Counted from the stretch's first letter, positions 8,817 to 17,743 are shown. The stretch is 64,000 nucleotides of DNA from Streptomyces sp. NBC_00878 (GCF_026341515.1 NZ_JAPEOK010000003.1:56087-120086), one strand, 5' to 3'. A program made the numbers and translations. The notes: generated by a model not told the origin, from the letters alone.

Positions 8817-9728
8817 TCAGGAGTGCTGGATGCCCAACCGGGGTGGTGCCAGGCCCCCTGTTTCGAGTAGAGACATCAGGGCCCGGGCGGCCGGACTGGT
8901 CGCCTCCGGGGGTGGCAGCATCGCCACGGTCTCGTACGGCGTCTCGGTGTCGGCCTTGAGGGGGAGTGCGGGAAGAGCCCGCCGCTTGTGGGCGAAGTGG
9001 CGCGGTACGACGGCGATTCCGAGGCCCTCCTCGACGAGGTCGAGGAGGCTGTGCACGTCGTTGACCTCCAGGGCGACCGTACGGTGCACGCCCGCCGCCG
9101 CGAAGGCCGCGTCGGTGGTGCGGCGCGGACCCCAGTCGGGGTGGAAGTCGACGAAGGCCTCGCCGCCGAGTTCGTCCGGGGTGACAGGCCCTCTGGTCGC
9201 CAGGCGGTGCGAGGGATGGCAGAGCACGGTCATCGGTTCGCTGGTCAGGGGCAGGCAGCGGAGCTGTTCCGTGTCGGCGCGGGTCGTCACGGCGAAGGCC
9301 AGGTCCAGCCGGCCCGCGGCGACGTCCTCGGCCAGCGCGCCCGAGCCGGCCTGCCGCAGCCGGATCTCCACGTCCGGATGCTGCCTGCGGAACGAGGCCA
9401 GCAACGGGGCCACGGGCACCCCGGCGATGCACTGCTCGGTGCCCACAGAGAGCGTGCCGCGCAGCACGCCCTGTACGGCGGCCACCGCGTCCTGGGCCGC
9501 GCGGACCTGGGCGAGGATCCGCTCCGCCTCGGTCAGCAGGGCCCGGCCGGCCTCCGTGAGCGTGACGCGGCGGGTGGTGCGGACGAAGAGCGGGGCCCGC
9601 AGTTCCCGCTCCAGCGCGCGGATGGAGGCGGACAGGCCGGACTGCGACACCATGAGCCGCTCCGCCGCCCGGGTGAAATGCTGGTCCTCGGCGACCGCGA
9701 CGAAGTGCTGTAGGTGGCGCAATTCCAT
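8817..9728 (-). CDS. LysR-family transcriptional regulator
   Basis: This 303-residue protein has an N-terminal winged helix (residues 1-60: [20 protein letters not shown], then [21 protein letters not shown]) and a periplasmic-binding-protein-like effector domain. The start at 9728 gives the standard LysR N terminus. It is divergent from the aldo-keto reductase gene with about 110 bases between them, the classic LysR arrangement for controlling the neighbour and itself. The carotenoid oxygenase lies downstream on the same strand. The inducer is unknown. Confidence 0.92.
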   Translation of the reverse strand: MELRHLQHFVAVAEDQHFTRAAERLMVSQSGLSASIRALERELRAPLFVRTTRRVTLTEAGRALLTEAERILAQVRAAQDAVAAVQGVLRGTLSVGTEQCIAGVPVAPLLASFRRQHPDVEIRLRQAGSGALAEDVAAGRLDLAFAVTTRADTEQLRCLPLTSEPMTVLCHPSHRLATRGPVTPDELGGEAFVDFHPDWGPRRTTDAAFAAAGVHRTVALEVNDVHSLLDLVEEGLGIAVVPRHFAHKRRALPALPLKADTETPYETVAMLPPPEATSPAARALMSLLETGGLAPPRLGIQHS

Positions 9729-9748
9729 GATTGAGAAGCTTATCCGCT

Positions 9749-9764
9749 GAATCTCATCCGATTC
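9749..9764. promoter_or_regulatory. Candidate LysR binding site
   Basis: GAATC and GATTC are separated by six bases (9749-9764) in the divergent lysR / aldo-keto reductase intergenic region. The spacing and the T-N-A symmetry resemble LysR-type boxes. Confidence 0.45.
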
Positions 9765-9840
9765 TCCTGTTGGACCGCTGTCGACGGGGCAGGCGAGAGT
9801 GGATACCGGTCCACTCCGTCCGACCCCTCTGGAGAACGTG

Positions 9841-10845
9841 TTGTACACCGCACACACCGACCGTTACGCGGACATGCCCTACCGGCGCACGGGACGCAGC
9901 GGCCTGAACCTTCCCGCGCTCTCCCTCGGCCTGTGGCACAACTTCGGCCCCGACCGGCCGGTGGACACCCAGCGTGCGATCCTGCGCCGCGCGTTCGACC
10001 TGGGCGTCACCCACTTCGACCTGGCCAACAACTACGGACCGCCGCCCGGCGCCGCCGAGTCCGCCCTCGGTGACGCGCTCAGGGCGGACCTCGCGCCGTA
10101 CCGTGACGAGCTGGTCATCTCCACCAAGGCCGGATACCTGATGTGGCCGGGCCCGTACGGCGAATGGGGCTCCCGCAAGTACCTGCTGTCGTCGCTCGAC
10201 CAGAGCCTGGGCCGGATGGGCCTCGACTACGTCGACATCTTCTACTCGCACCGCCCCGACCCGGAGACTCCGCTGGAGGAGACGATGGGCGCGCTGCACT
10301 CGGCGGTCCAGCAGGGCAAGGCGCTGTACGTCGGTGTCTCCAACTACTCGCCGGAGCAGACCCGGGAGGCCGCCCGCATCCTGGGCGAGCTGGGTTCCCC
10401 GCTCCTCATCCACCAGCCGCGCTACTCGATGCTCGACCGCCGTCCCGAGGAGCAGGGGCTCCTGGACACCCTCGACGAGCTCAAGGTCGGCTCCATCGCC
10501 TACTCGCCGCTGGAGCAGGGCCTGCTCACCGGCCGCTATCTCGACGGGATCCCGGAGGGTTCGCGGGCCGCGAGCGACAGCCCCTTCCTGAGCGCCGACA
10601 CCGTGACCGAGGACCTCGTCGGCCAGCTGCGCGCCCTGGACGACATCGCCAAGTCCCGCGGCCAGTCCCTGGCCCAGATGGCGCTGGCCTGGGTACTGCG
10701 CGGCGGCCGGGTCACCTCCGCACTGATCGGCGCGAGCAGCCCGCAGCAGCTGGAGGACAGCGTGGCGGCCACGGGCAACCTGGACTTCTCGGAGGACGAG
10801 CTTACCCGGATCGACGAGATCGTGCGGCGGGCGGCCCAGGCCTGA
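9841..10845 (+). CDS. Aldo/keto reductase (YghZ/GprA-like)
   Basis: This 334-residue NADPH-dependent oxidoreductase has a TIM-barrel fold. The N-terminal YADMPYRRTGRSGLNLPALSLGLWHNFG is characteristic of the YghZ subgroup (L-glyceraldehyde-3-phosphate reductase-like). The catalytic tetrad is visible as DLANNYG (Asp, Tyr), STKAGY (Lys) and YSHRPD (His). The C terminus holds the cofactor-binding GASSPQQLEDSV. The TTG at 9841 is chosen because GGAG lies six bases upstream and homologues begin MYTAH; the GTG just before it is an alternative. It is divergent from the LysR regulator, its probable controller. Confidence 0.9.
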   Translation: MYTAHTDRYADMPYRRTGRSGLNLPALSLGLWHNFGPDRPVDTQRAILRRAFDLGVTHFDLANNYGPPPGAAESALGDALRADLAPYRDELVISTKAGYLMWPGPYGEWGSRKYLLSSLDQSLGRMGLDYVDIFYSHRPDPETPLEETMGALHSAVQQGKALYVGVSNYSPEQTREAARILGELGSPLLIHQPRYSMLDRRPEEQGLLDTLDELKVGSIAYSPLEQGLLTGRYLDGIPEGSRAASDSPFLSADTVTEDLVGQLRALDDIAKSRGQSLAQMALAWVLRGGRVTSALIGASSPQQLEDSVAATGNLDFSEDELTRIDEIVRRAAQA

Positions 10846-10855
10846 GTACCAGCTG

Positions 10856-10893
10856 CGGACTGACCCCCGAGCCGTGGACGAGGGGTCAGTCCG
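10856..10893. terminator. Bidirectional terminator between convergent genes
   Basis: A 12-bp perfect stem, CGGACTGACCCC (10856-10867) with GGGGTCAGTCCG (10882-10893), and a 14-base loop. The right arm overlaps the last codons of the leftward DUF1905 gene. Confidence 0.7.
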
Positions 10894-11173
10894 TGACGCG
10901 TTCCTCCAGGCGTACGGTCACCGTGTCGCCTGCCTCCTTGCCGATCGCCTTGCGGACGTCGGCCTTCACGGGAAGTTTGTGGGTGCCGTCGCCGAGGGCC
11001 ATGAACGAACTCCGGAAGGGATGGCCGTCGATCGTCCCGCGGACCTTGACCAGGCCGCGCGTGCCGAAGATCGCGACCGACCCGGGCCAGACGAGATAGG
11101 TCCAGCCGCCGATCTCGGGGCTCTTTCGCAGTACCGCGGTGAATTGCTGATCCAATTCGGTGCCCGTGCTCAT
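10886..11173 (-). CDS. DUF1905-domain protein
   Basis: This 95-residue protein has the features of the DUF1905 family: a conserved TYLVWP near the start, then [31 protein letters not shown] and VTVRLEERV. These are small β-barrel proteins, sometimes fused to YdeI-type domains, with no established function. The ATG start at 11173 gives a full-length domain. A strong inverted repeat lies 28 bases upstream and may be its operator or a leader hairpin. Confidence 0.85.
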   Translation of the reverse strand: MSTGTELDQQFTAVLRKSPEIGGWTYLVWPGSVAIFGTRGLVKVRGTIDGHPFRSSFMALGDGTHKLPVKADVRKAIGKEAGDTVTVRLEERVTD

Positions 11174-11200
11174 GCTGTCCTCCGTATGTCCTCTGTCGTC

Positions 11201-11230
11201 CCGGTGGTCTCTCCTCTACGAGACCACCGG
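11201..11230. promoter_or_regulatory. Perfect inverted repeat upstream of the DUF1905 gene
   Basis: CCGGTGGTCTC (11201-11211) and GAGACCACCGG (11220-11230) form an 11-bp perfect stem with an eight-base spacer. The repeat lies before, not after, the gene on the minus strand, so an operator or leader hairpin is more likely than a terminator. The rest of the 395-base gap (11174-11568) holds no recognisable gene. Near 11410 it contains a shorter imperfect repeat (GAATGC...GCATTGAAT-like) that may be part of a promoter. Confidence 0.5.
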
Positions 11231-11568
11231 GAGCGGCAAAACTCATCGCGGCAGCCGTGCGGGGCCTCGCCGGGCCTGCCGATCGCCCTTCGGGGAATAC
11301 CTCCGGAGGAGCTGGATCTCGCGGCCGCGTCATTTCGGCCAGTCGGCACCGTGAATATGCCAAGAGACTGGCTGGAATGGCATGGTGACAGAGTGTCAGG
11401 AGTGGCGATACTTGAATGCTAGGGCTATTCAATGCCCGGAGAACGGATCGGGAGCGCCACGGGACCGCCCGGCGAACCGACCGAAGAACAGCGCCATCGT
11501 GCACAACCAGCGAGCCGCAGGAAAGCGAGGCCGGACCCGCAGTAAGCGGATGCGATGGGGGAGCGATC

Positions 11569-11979
11569 GTGCACGACGAATTCCTTTGCCATGTCACCGC
11601 GTACGGAGTGTGCGGAGGCATGTGGGTCGGCGTACCGCTCGGCACCTACCGGGCACCCACCCTGGCACTGGCCATGTGGTGGTTACGGGACCGGGCGTCA
11701 TGGATGGCCGAGCGCCTCGACCCGAGCCCCGACGCCCCGTACTTCCCGCCGAACTCGATGATGCCCGTCGCGGACACGGCCCCCGACGTGCCCGGCGTGC
11801 TGCGCGCGTGGTGCGGCGACGACGCTCAACAGGAGCTGGCGGCGGAACAGCTGGCCGCGGGATATCTCGTCCGGATCGCCACGAGTGACGACACCACCGA
11901 GTACGAGCTGCTCGCGGAGTCGGTCGACGCCCTGCGCATGCAGCGCACGCTGCCCCTCCTGACCGTGCCGGCCGCCTGA
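11569..11979 (+). CDS. Hypothetical protein, 136 residues
   Basis: No known family is recognised. The GTG at 11569 is preceded by GGGGGAGCG and starts a protein reading VHDEFLCHVTAYGVCGGMWVG. The centre has GTYRAPTLALAMWWLRDRASWM, a helical and amphipathic stretch. The C terminus is acidic, with DDTTEYELLAESVDALR. GC third-position bias supports real coding. No signal peptide or clear membrane segment is seen. It lies 97 bases before the FHA-ABC transporter on the same strand, and a separate promoter for the latter is possible. Confidence 0.6.
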   Translation: MHDEFLCHVTAYGVCGGMWVGVPLGTYRAPTLALAMWWLRDRASWMAERLDPSPDAPYFPPNSMMPVADTAPDVPGVLRAWCGDDAQQELAAEQLAAGYLVRIATSDDTTEYELLAESVDALRMQRTLPLLTVPAA

Positions 11980-12076
11980 TCCCCGATCCGGGCGGAGCCG
12001 CTCGAAGGCTGCTCGGGCCGCCTTCGTGGACCGGGTGCAGCAGGCGCACATGTGGACGAATAGCTAGAATTCAGGC

Positions 12077-14413
12077 ATGGGAGAGCGGTCAGCGGCGCCC
12101 GAACTCGTCCTCGAAACCGAGACGGGCACCCTGGTGATGACCCCGGACCACGTCTATCGCGTCGGCCGCGACCCGCTCAGCGACATCGTCATCGACGACG
12201 CCCGCGTCTCCTGGCACCACGCGGTCCTGCGCCCGAACACCGACCACTGGACGCTCCAGGACGAGAACAGCACGAACGGCACGTACGCCGACGGCCGCCG
12301 TGTCCGCGAGTGGGACGTCGGCCCCGGCAGCGTCATCCGCTTCGGCAACCCCGCCGACGGCCCGTGCGCCGTGCTCACCGGCCGGCCCCCGCCCACCCCC
12401 GAGCGCCCCTCCATGGTCTCCGTGCCGGGCGCGACCGGCACCTTCCGGCGGCCGACGACGGTGCGCCCGCTGCCCGCCCGTATGGTCGGCATCGGCCGCG
12501 GCGGCGACAACGACCTGGTCATCGACGACCTGATCGTGTCCCGACGGCACGCGGAGCTGCGCGCCCTGCCGGACGGGACGTACGAGATCGTCGACCTGGG
12601 CAGCCACAACGGCACGTTCCTCAACGGGCAGCCCGTCGACCGGGCCCGCATCGACGAGGGCGACATCGTCGGCATCGGCCACTCGGCGTTCTGCCTGGTC
12701 GGCGACCAGCTTCAGGAGTACGTCGACACCGGCGAGGTCTCCCTCGACGTGCAGGACCTGTCGGTCGCCGTCGACCGGGGCCGCAAGACGCTCCTGGACC
12801 GGGTCTCCTTTCCCGTCGGCGAGAAATGCCTGCTCGCCGTCGTCGGGCCCAGCGGCGCCGGAAAGTCCACGCTGCTCAACGCCCTGACCGGCCAGCGCCC
12901 CGCCGACCGTGGCACGGTCCTGTACGACGGCCGCGACCTGTACCGCGACTACGCCGAGCTGCGCCAGCGCATCGGACTCGTACCGCAGGACGACATCCTG
13001 CACGCCCAGCTGACCGTGCGGCGCGCCCTCACCTACGCCGCCCAGCTGCGCTTCCCGCAGGACACGGCGAAGGCCGAGCGCCGGTCCCGGGTCGACGAGG
13101 TCGTACGCGAGCTCGGCCTGGAACAGCGCGTCGGGCAGCCCATCCACAGCCTCTCCGGCGGCCAGCGCAAACGCGTCAGCGTCGCCCTCGAACTGCTCAC
13201 CAAGCCCTCGCTGCTCTTCCTCGACGAGCCGACCTCCGGCCTCGACCCCGGCATGGACCGCTCCGTGATGCACATGCTGCGCGGCCTCGCCGACGACGGG
13301 CGGACCGTCATCGTGGTCACCCACAGCGTTCTCAGCCTCGACGTCTGCGACCGGCTGCTCGTCCTCGCACCCGGCGGCAAGGTCGCCTACTACGGGCCGC
13401 CCGAGGAGACCCTCGCCTTCTTCGGCTACCAGCAGTGGCCCGAGGCGTTCGAGGCCTTCGAACGGGACCGCGAACGGGACTGGGCCGGTGATTACCTGGC
13501 GTCGCTCCAGCACCGCCAGTACATCGTCAAGTCCACCGCCCAGCCGCACCTCGGTCAGGCCGCCCCGGCCCCCGGCACGGTTCCCCGCCCGTCGAAGGCG
13601 CAGAGCTGGGGCTCCCAATTGGGCACACTCGTGCGCCGCTATGCGGCCGCGCTCAGCGCCGACCGGACCTTCCTCGCCATCATGATCGCCCTGCCGTTCG
13701 TCATGGGCGCCATGGCGCGGGCCCTGGCAGGCAGCAAGCTGACGCAGGAGACGGCGATGAACGCGCTGCTCATCCTCTGCGTCGGCGGAGTCCTCACCGG
13801 CGCGGCCAACGCCGTGCGCGAACTCGTCAAGGAACGGGTGATCTACCAGCGAGAACGGGCCGTCGGCCTGTCCAGATCGGCGTACCTGATGTCCAAGGTC
13901 GTCGTCCTCGGCACGATCACCGTCCTCCAGGCCGTCGTCCTGACCCTGGTGGCACTGCTCGGCGTCGACCTGAACGCACCCGGCGGCGAGGGCGTGCTCA
14001 TGCCGCCCCTCGTCGAGATCACCGTCGCCGTCGCGCTGCTCTCCTTCACCGCGATGATGCTCGGCCTCCTCGTCTCCGCGCTGGTGCGCAAGGAGGAGGT
14101 CACGATGCCCCTGCTCGTGCTCCTCGCCATCGTCCAGGTCGTGTTCTGCGGCGCGCTGCTGAAGCTCGACGGCGTCCCCGGCATCGAGCAACTGTCCTGG
14201 CTGGTGCCGTCCCGGTGGGCCCTCGGCGCGATGGCGGGCACCATCGGTCTGGCCCGGCTCGTCCCGGGCGACCTGACCGCCGACCCGCTGTTCAAGCACT
14301 CGGTGGGCGTGTGGCTGCTCAACATGGGCATGCTCGTCGTCCTCTCGGCCGTCTTCGGCTACCTGGTCGCCCGGCTGCTGAGGCGGCACGAACCCGAAGT
14401 CATGCGGAAGTAG
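12077..14413 (+). CDS. ABC transporter fusion: two FHA domains, ATPase and ABC2-type membrane domain
   Basis: This 778-residue protein has the layout of mycobacterial Rv1747. FHA1 spans about residues 20-95 (VGRDPLSD, VSWHHA, NSTNGTY). FHA2 spans about 136-205 (IGRGGDNDLVIDD, VSRRHAEL, GSHNGTFLNG). The ATPase spans about 230-450 (Walker A GPSGAGKST, signature LSGGQRKRV, Walker B LLFLDEP). About six membrane helices fill 530-770 (ABC2/ABCG type). FHA domains bind phosphothreonine peptides, so transport is probably controlled by the kinase two genes downstream. The start is almost leaderless: a TAGAAT box (12065-12070) ends six bases before the ATG. The exported substrate is unknown. The stop is 19 bases before the next gene. 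Confidence 0.93.
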   Translation: MGERSAAPELVLETETGTLVMTPDHVYRVGRDPLSDIVIDDARVSWHHAVLRPNTDHWTLQDENSTNGTYADGRRVREWDVGPGSVIRFGNPADGPCAVLTGRPPPTPERPSMVSVPGATGTFRRPTTVRPLPARMVGIGRGGDNDLVIDDLIVSRRHAELRALPDGTYEIVDLGSHNGTFLNGQPVDRARIDEGDIVGIGHSAFCLVGDQLQEYVDTGEVSLDVQDLSVAVDRGRKTLLDRVSFPVGEKCLLAVVGPSGAGKSTLLNALTGQRPADRGTVLYDGRDLYRDYAELRQRIGLVPQDDILHAQLTVRRALTYAAQLRFPQDTAKAERRSRVDEVVRELGLEQRVGQPIHSLSGGQRKRVSVALELLTKPSLLFLDEPTSGLDPGMDRSVMHMLRGLADDGRTVIVVTHSVLSLDVCDRLLVLAPGGKVAYYGPPEETLAFFGYQQWPEAFEAFERDRERDWAGDYLASLQHRQYIVKSTAQPHLGQAAPAPGTVPRPSKAQSWGSQLGTLVRRYAAALSADRTFLAIMIALPFVMGAMARALAGSKLTQETAMNALLILCVGGVLTGAANAVRELVKERVIYQRERAVGLSRSAYLMSKVVVLGTITVLQAVVLTLVALLGVDLNAPGGEGVLMPPLVEITVAVALLSFTAMMLGLLVSALVRKEEVTMPLLVLLAIVQVVFCGALLKLDGVPGIEQLSWLVPSRWALGAMAGTIGLARLVPGDLTADPLFKHSVGVWLLNMGMLVVLSAVFGYLVARLLRRHEPEVMRK

Positions 14414-14432
14414 CCCGCAGGAAGCAGGCGCG

Positions 14433-15194
14433 ATGACGACGACCGAGGACTTCCGCCCCACCCACGTGGTCCCGCGGGACGGCCTGCCCGCCTGGGAGGC
14501 CCCCGACCCGACCCGGCCCACCGTGCCGCTCGACGCCCTCCTGCCGGTCCGGCTCGTCGAGCGGCGCGGTGACTGGGGGCACGTCCTGTGCGCCAACGGC
14601 TGGTCGGCCTGGGTCGACGGCCGCCTGCTGCTCGCCGTACCGCAGATGCCGCCCGCCGCCGGACAGCCGCTCGCCCGCACCGCCGACCCGCGCCCCCTGC
14701 TCGCCCGCGTCGAGGACACACTCGGCCGCTACCGGCAGAGCGTCGAGGAACTGGCGTCCGGCCGCCTCGACGGGGAGGAGTTCCAGCGCCGTACCCGGGG
14801 GATGCGGGTCGGGATCGTCGTCGACGGGGAGGCCGTGTGGCTGTACGAGGCCGAGCACGAGCGGTGGGTGTACTGCGACGGCACCCGCCTGAGCACGTAC
14901 GCGACACCGGAGCCGCCGGTCGTCGACGGACCGGAGCCCCATGACGAGGCCGGCCCCGAGCCCACTCAAGTTGTGCCGGGCATCGGGCCCGAACCGACGC
15001 AGGTTGTGGGGGACACGGGTCCGGAACCGACGCAGGTTGTGGGGGACACGGGTCCGGAACCGACGCAGGCTGTGGGGGACACGGGTCCGGAACCGACGCA
15101 GGCTGTGGGGGACAAGGATTCGAAGTCGCCTCGGCCCGAAGAAGACAGCGCCCAGGCCCCGACCCGGCTCGTCACTGGCGACGGTGACGGCTGA
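14433..15194 (+). CDS. Putative FHA-docking protein with five PTQ repeats
   Basis: This 253-residue protein belongs to no family I recognise. Residues 1-80 contain RPTHVVPRDGLPAWEAP and a compact VRLVERRGDWGHVLCANGWSAWVDGR segment that looks like a bacterial SH3-type fold. Residues about 90-165 are helical. The C-terminal part is a low-complexity tail of five 11-residue repeats, GPEPTQVVGDT-like, ending with APTRLVTGDGDG. Each repeat offers one Thr followed by Q, V/A and V. FHA domains favour an aliphatic residue at pThr+3, so these are candidate docking sites for the upstream transporter once phosphorylated by the downstream kinase. There is no signal peptide or membrane helix. Confidence 0.75.
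   Translation: MTTTEDFRPTHVVPRDGLPAWEAPDPTRPTVPLDALLPVRLVERRGDWGHVLCANGWSAWVDGRLLLAVPQMPPAAGQPLARTADPRPLLARVEDTLGRYRQSVEELASGRLDGEEFQRRTRGMRVGIVVDGEAVWLYEAEHERWVYCDGTRLSTYATPEPPVVDGPEPHDEAGPEPTQVVPGIGPEPTQVVGDTGPEPTQVVGDTGPEPTQAVGDTGPEPTQAVGDKDSKSPRPEEDSAQAPTRLVTGDGDG
14952..15116 (+). repeat. Five 33-bp in-frame tandem repeats
   Basis: Units start at 14952, 14985, 15018, 15051 and 15084. The last four are nearly identical in DNA and the first is diverged. Each encodes GPEPTQ(V/A)V plus three variable residues. The near-identity points to recent expansion, so copy number probably varies between strains. Confidence 0.9.
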
Positions 15195-16195
15195 TGCCGC
15201 ACGACACGAGCCTGTACTCGGGACGGCCCTCCGACCTGATCGGCAAACAGATCGCCGGCTACCGGATCGAGCGCGAGGTCGGCCGCGGCGGCATGGCCGT
15301 CGTCTACCGCGCCAAGGACCTGCGCCTCGACCGCACGGTCGCCCTGAAACTGCTCGCCCCGGAACTGGCCCGCAACGACACCTTCCGCAAACGCTTCACA
15401 CACGAGTCGCGGGTGGCCGCCGCGATCGACCACCCGCACATCGTGCCGGTCTTCGAGGCAGGCGAGACCGACGGCGTCCTCTACATCGCCATGCGGTACG
15501 TCGCAGGCCGCGACCTGCGCCATCTCCTCGACCGCGAGGGCCCGTTGGCGATCGCGGTGGCCACCCGCATCGCCCTCCAGGTGGCGTCCGCACTCGACGC
15601 CGCCCACGACCACGGCCTGGTCCACCGGGACGTCAAACCGGGCAACATCCTGGTGGCGGCGGGCACGGACAGCGACCACCCCGAGCACGTCTACCTCACC
15701 GACTTCGGCCTGACGAAGAAGTCGCTGTCCCTGACCGGCTTCACATCCGTCGGCCAGTTCGTCGGCACGCTCGACTACGTGGCGCCCGAGCAGATCTCCG
15801 GCCGTCCGGTCGACGGCCGCTGTGACGTCTACAGCCTCGCCTGCGTGGTCCACGAGACCCTGACCGGGCGTCCGCCCTTCCAACGGGACGACGACATGGC
15901 GCTGTTGTGGGCGCACCAGTACGACCAGCCGCCCGCGGTGACCTCGCAGCGCCCCGACCTCGCCGAGCCCGTCGACGGGGTCCTGGCGAAGGCCCTCGCC
16001 AAGAGCCCCGACGACCGGTACGAGTCGTGTCTTGCCTTTGTCACCGCGCTGCGTGCCGCTGCGGCGGGGGCCGGGGGAGTGGGGCACGCTCCGACTCAGG
16101 TGGACCTGCGTGTCGCGGACGCCCCTCAGCACCCGGGGCCGCCGCCTGAACCGCCGGGGTGGGCCCGGCCCGTGTTTCCTGGCTCGGCTTGGTGA
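15194..16195 (+). CDS. Soluble Ser/Thr protein kinase (PknB-like catalytic domain)
   Basis: This 333-residue Hanks-type kinase starts at an ATG sharing one base with the previous stop codon, so translation is coupled. The glycine loop is GRGGMAVVYRAKD (about residue 30), the ATP lysine is in VALKLL (about 51), the catalytic loop is HRDVKPGNIL (about 144), the metal motif is DFGL (about 170) and the APE motif reads YVAPEQ. The activation segment carries several Ser/Thr. The C-terminal tail is short, contains APTQVD and then proline-rich sequence, and lacks a membrane helix and PASTA repeats, so the kinase is cytosolic. Likely targets are the PTQ-repeat protein and the FHA transporter encoded just upstream. 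Confidence 0.93.
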   Translation: MPHDTSLYSGRPSDLIGKQIAGYRIEREVGRGGMAVVYRAKDLRLDRTVALKLLAPELARNDTFRKRFTHESRVAAAIDHPHIVPVFEAGETDGVLYIAMRYVAGRDLRHLLDREGPLAIAVATRIALQVASALDAAHDHGLVHRDVKPGNILVAAGTDSDHPEHVYLTDFGLTKKSLSLTGFTSVGQFVGTLDYVAPEQISGRPVDGRCDVYSLACVVHETLTGRPPFQRDDDMALLWAHQYDQPPAVTSQRPDLAEPVDGVLAKALAKSPDDRYESCLAFVTALRAAAAGAGGVGHAPTQVDLRVADAPQHPGPPPEPPGWARPVFPGSAW

Positions 16196-16300
16196 GGTTC
16201 CGCCTGGGACGGTGGGTTCGTGCGGGTTGAGTTGGGCTGGTCGCGCAGTTCCCCGCGGCCCTGGGCGGGACGGCGCTACGAGGCGCGGTTCCGTGTTGTG

Positions 16301-16948
16301 TCAGGACTGCGGGGTTGTTTCCGGGGTGGGCTCGGGTGTGGTCCGTGCTCGTGCGAGGGCGTCGTGGAGGGCCTTCGGGTCGTCTGCGTGCAGTCTGATC
16401 AGGGTGACGAGGCGGGCCGCGCCGAGGAATGTCGGTGCGTCGACGGGTTCGGTGAGGTGGAGGGTGAGGGAGGTCTGGGAGCCGATGGGGAGGTTCAGTT
16501 CGCCGTCCGTCTTCTTGTGGGTGAAGCGGGTCTCGCGGCGGATGGAGGCGATCTTGTCGAGGGGGATGCGGATGTCGACGTTGGCACCCTGCCGGATACG
16601 CAGGGTGCGACCGGCCAGGGTGTGCGGCCGGGTGCGGGAGGCGGCGTGCAGGCCGAGGACGAACAGGACGGTGTAGACGTCTACGACCAGCATGATGGTG
16701 TGGACGACGGGCCAGTCGGCAAGAAGGTAGGTCAGGGCGACGGTCTCGATCACACAGGCGAAGGTGAGGCCGTACATCATGGCGGCCTGGTCCCGGCCGT
16801 GGGTGAAGACCGCGTCCGCCTGGTCGGTGCCGTGCGGGCGGCGGGTGATCCACCGGATGAGGCTTTCCATGATCCGGCCCTCGTGGGCGAGGAACCGCAG
16901 GGCGGGTGAGGAGGCGCGCTTCGGTGCGGCGGGGGATGTGGTGGTCAT
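16301..16948 (-). CDS. Membrane protein, possibly with a bacterial PH-like domain
   Basis: This 215-residue protein is of unknown function. Two hydrophobic helices lie around residues 55-105 (MMYGLTFACVIETVALTYLL and TIMLVVDVYTVLFVLGL). The cytoplasmic part resembles a bPH-type β-barrel: RTLRIRQGANVDIRIPLDKIASIRRE followed by QTSLTLHLTEPV. The C terminus is a Thr/Pro-rich tail. Its ATG overlaps the stop of the upstream merR-like gene by four bases, so the two are coupled and the regulator probably controls it. Confidence 0.7.
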   Translation of the reverse strand: MTTTSPAAPKRASSPALRFLAHEGRIMESLIRWITRRPHGTDQADAVFTHGRDQAAMMYGLTFACVIETVALTYLLADWPVVHTIMLVVDVYTVLFVLGLHAASRTRPHTLAGRTLRIRQGANVDIRIPLDKIASIRRETRFTHKKTDGELNLPIGSQTSLTLHLTEPVDAPTFLGAARLVTLIRLHADDPKALHDALARARTTPEPTPETTPQS

Positions 16949-17706
16949 GCCTGTTCTTCCTGTCGTCGCTTGACGAGTTCGAGTGCGCGGCGCACGGCCG
17001 CGGCCTGGGCCGGGTCCAGGTCCTCGTAGAGGGCGTCGGCCAGGCCGACGGCCAGGCCGTCGGTGCTGGTGCCGGGGACGTGTGTCGCGAGGGCGTCGGG
17101 AAGGAGGGCCTCCAGCGCCGAGGCGGCACGGGGCACCTGCGGGTCGTCCGGCTCCTGGCCGACGAGGCCGTCGAGCAGGCCGTAGACCTCGGCGGCGTGC
17201 TGCCGCATGCCCTGCAGCGCCGCCATCAGCGCACCCCGCCTTCCACGGGGCGTCGCGGCGTCGAGGAAGGCCAGGTGCTCGCGGTCCTTCACGGCCATCG
17301 GTGAGCCGCCGACGTCCCCGAGAGCGGCCAGCAGGCCGGTGAGCTCAGGCGACACCGGTCCCGTAAGGGCCAGGGATCCGCCCTGAGCCTGGTCCAGCAG
17401 CGGGGCCAGCCGCGTCCGGCGCTGCCGGGTCACCACCTCCTGCCGCGCCAGGTCGGCGTCGAGTTCCCTCAAGACCTCGGCGAGGTCGTGGCCTTCGGTG
17501 TCCGCGAGGGCGTCCCGTACCTCGTCGAGTCCGAGTCCGAGCTCGGTCAGCCGCCGGATGCGGGCCAGCAGGACTGCTTCCCGCACGCCGTAGGTGCGGT
17601 ACCCGTTGCTGCGCCGTAGGGGTTCGGGTAGCAGCCCGAGCTGGTGGTAGTGCCGCACTGCCCGCGGGGTGACCCCGACCAGGGCGGCGACTTCGCCGAT
17701 TCGCAT
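16945..17706 (-). CDS. MerR-family transcriptional regulator
   Basis: This 253-residue activator/repressor has a classic N-terminal MerR DNA-binding domain (MRIGEVAALVGVTPRAVRHYHQLGLLPEP, then GYRTYG) and a coiled-coil linker (LARIRRLTELGLGLDEVRDAL). Its long helical C-terminal domain is unlike the metal-binding MerR proteins and more like the multidrug or TipA-type sensors. The ATG at 17706 is preferred over the in-frame ATG at 17724 because the latter lies inside a MerR-type operator and has no ribosome site. A -10 placed by MerR spacing would make this start leaderless or nearly so. Confidence 0.88.
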   Translation of the reverse strand: MRIGEVAALVGVTPRAVRHYHQLGLLPEPLRRSNGYRTYGVREAVLLARIRRLTELGLGLDEVRDALADTEGHDLAEVLRELDADLARQEVVTRQRRTRLAPLLDQAQGGSLALTGPVSPELTGLLAALGDVGGSPMAVKDREHLAFLDAATPRGRRGALMAALQGMRQHAAEVYGLLDGLVGQEPDDPQVPRAASALEALLPDALATHVPGTSTDGLAVGLADALYEDLDPAQAAAVRRALELVKRRQEEQA

Positions 17707-17720
17707 GAGGCCAGTGGAAA

Positions 17721-17743
17721 CCATGACGTCGCGGCAAGGTCAA
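17721..17743 (-). promoter_or_regulatory. MerR-type operator/promoter, copy 1
   Basis: Read on the minus strand, this starts TTGACC and carries an interrupted palindrome: ACC, TG, CG, three bases, CG, CA, GGT. With TTGACC as -35, a -10 nineteen bases away falls at the merR start, the long spacing MerR proteins act on. This copy is repeated exactly, inverted, at 17819-17841. Confidence 0.75.

Noticed and set aside
12089..14719. Minus-strand frame of about 870 codons under the FHA transporter
   Set aside because: Asp/Gly/His/Arg-rich shadow text; the plus strand carries FHA and ABC motifs.
14952..15116. CRISPR-like 33-bp repeats
   Set aside because: Units are contiguous, in frame and encode an 11-residue peptide repeat.
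17707..17724. ATG at 17724 as the merR start
   Set aside because: It lies inside the MerR-type operator with no ribosome site; the next ATG begins the conserved MRIGEVA motif.
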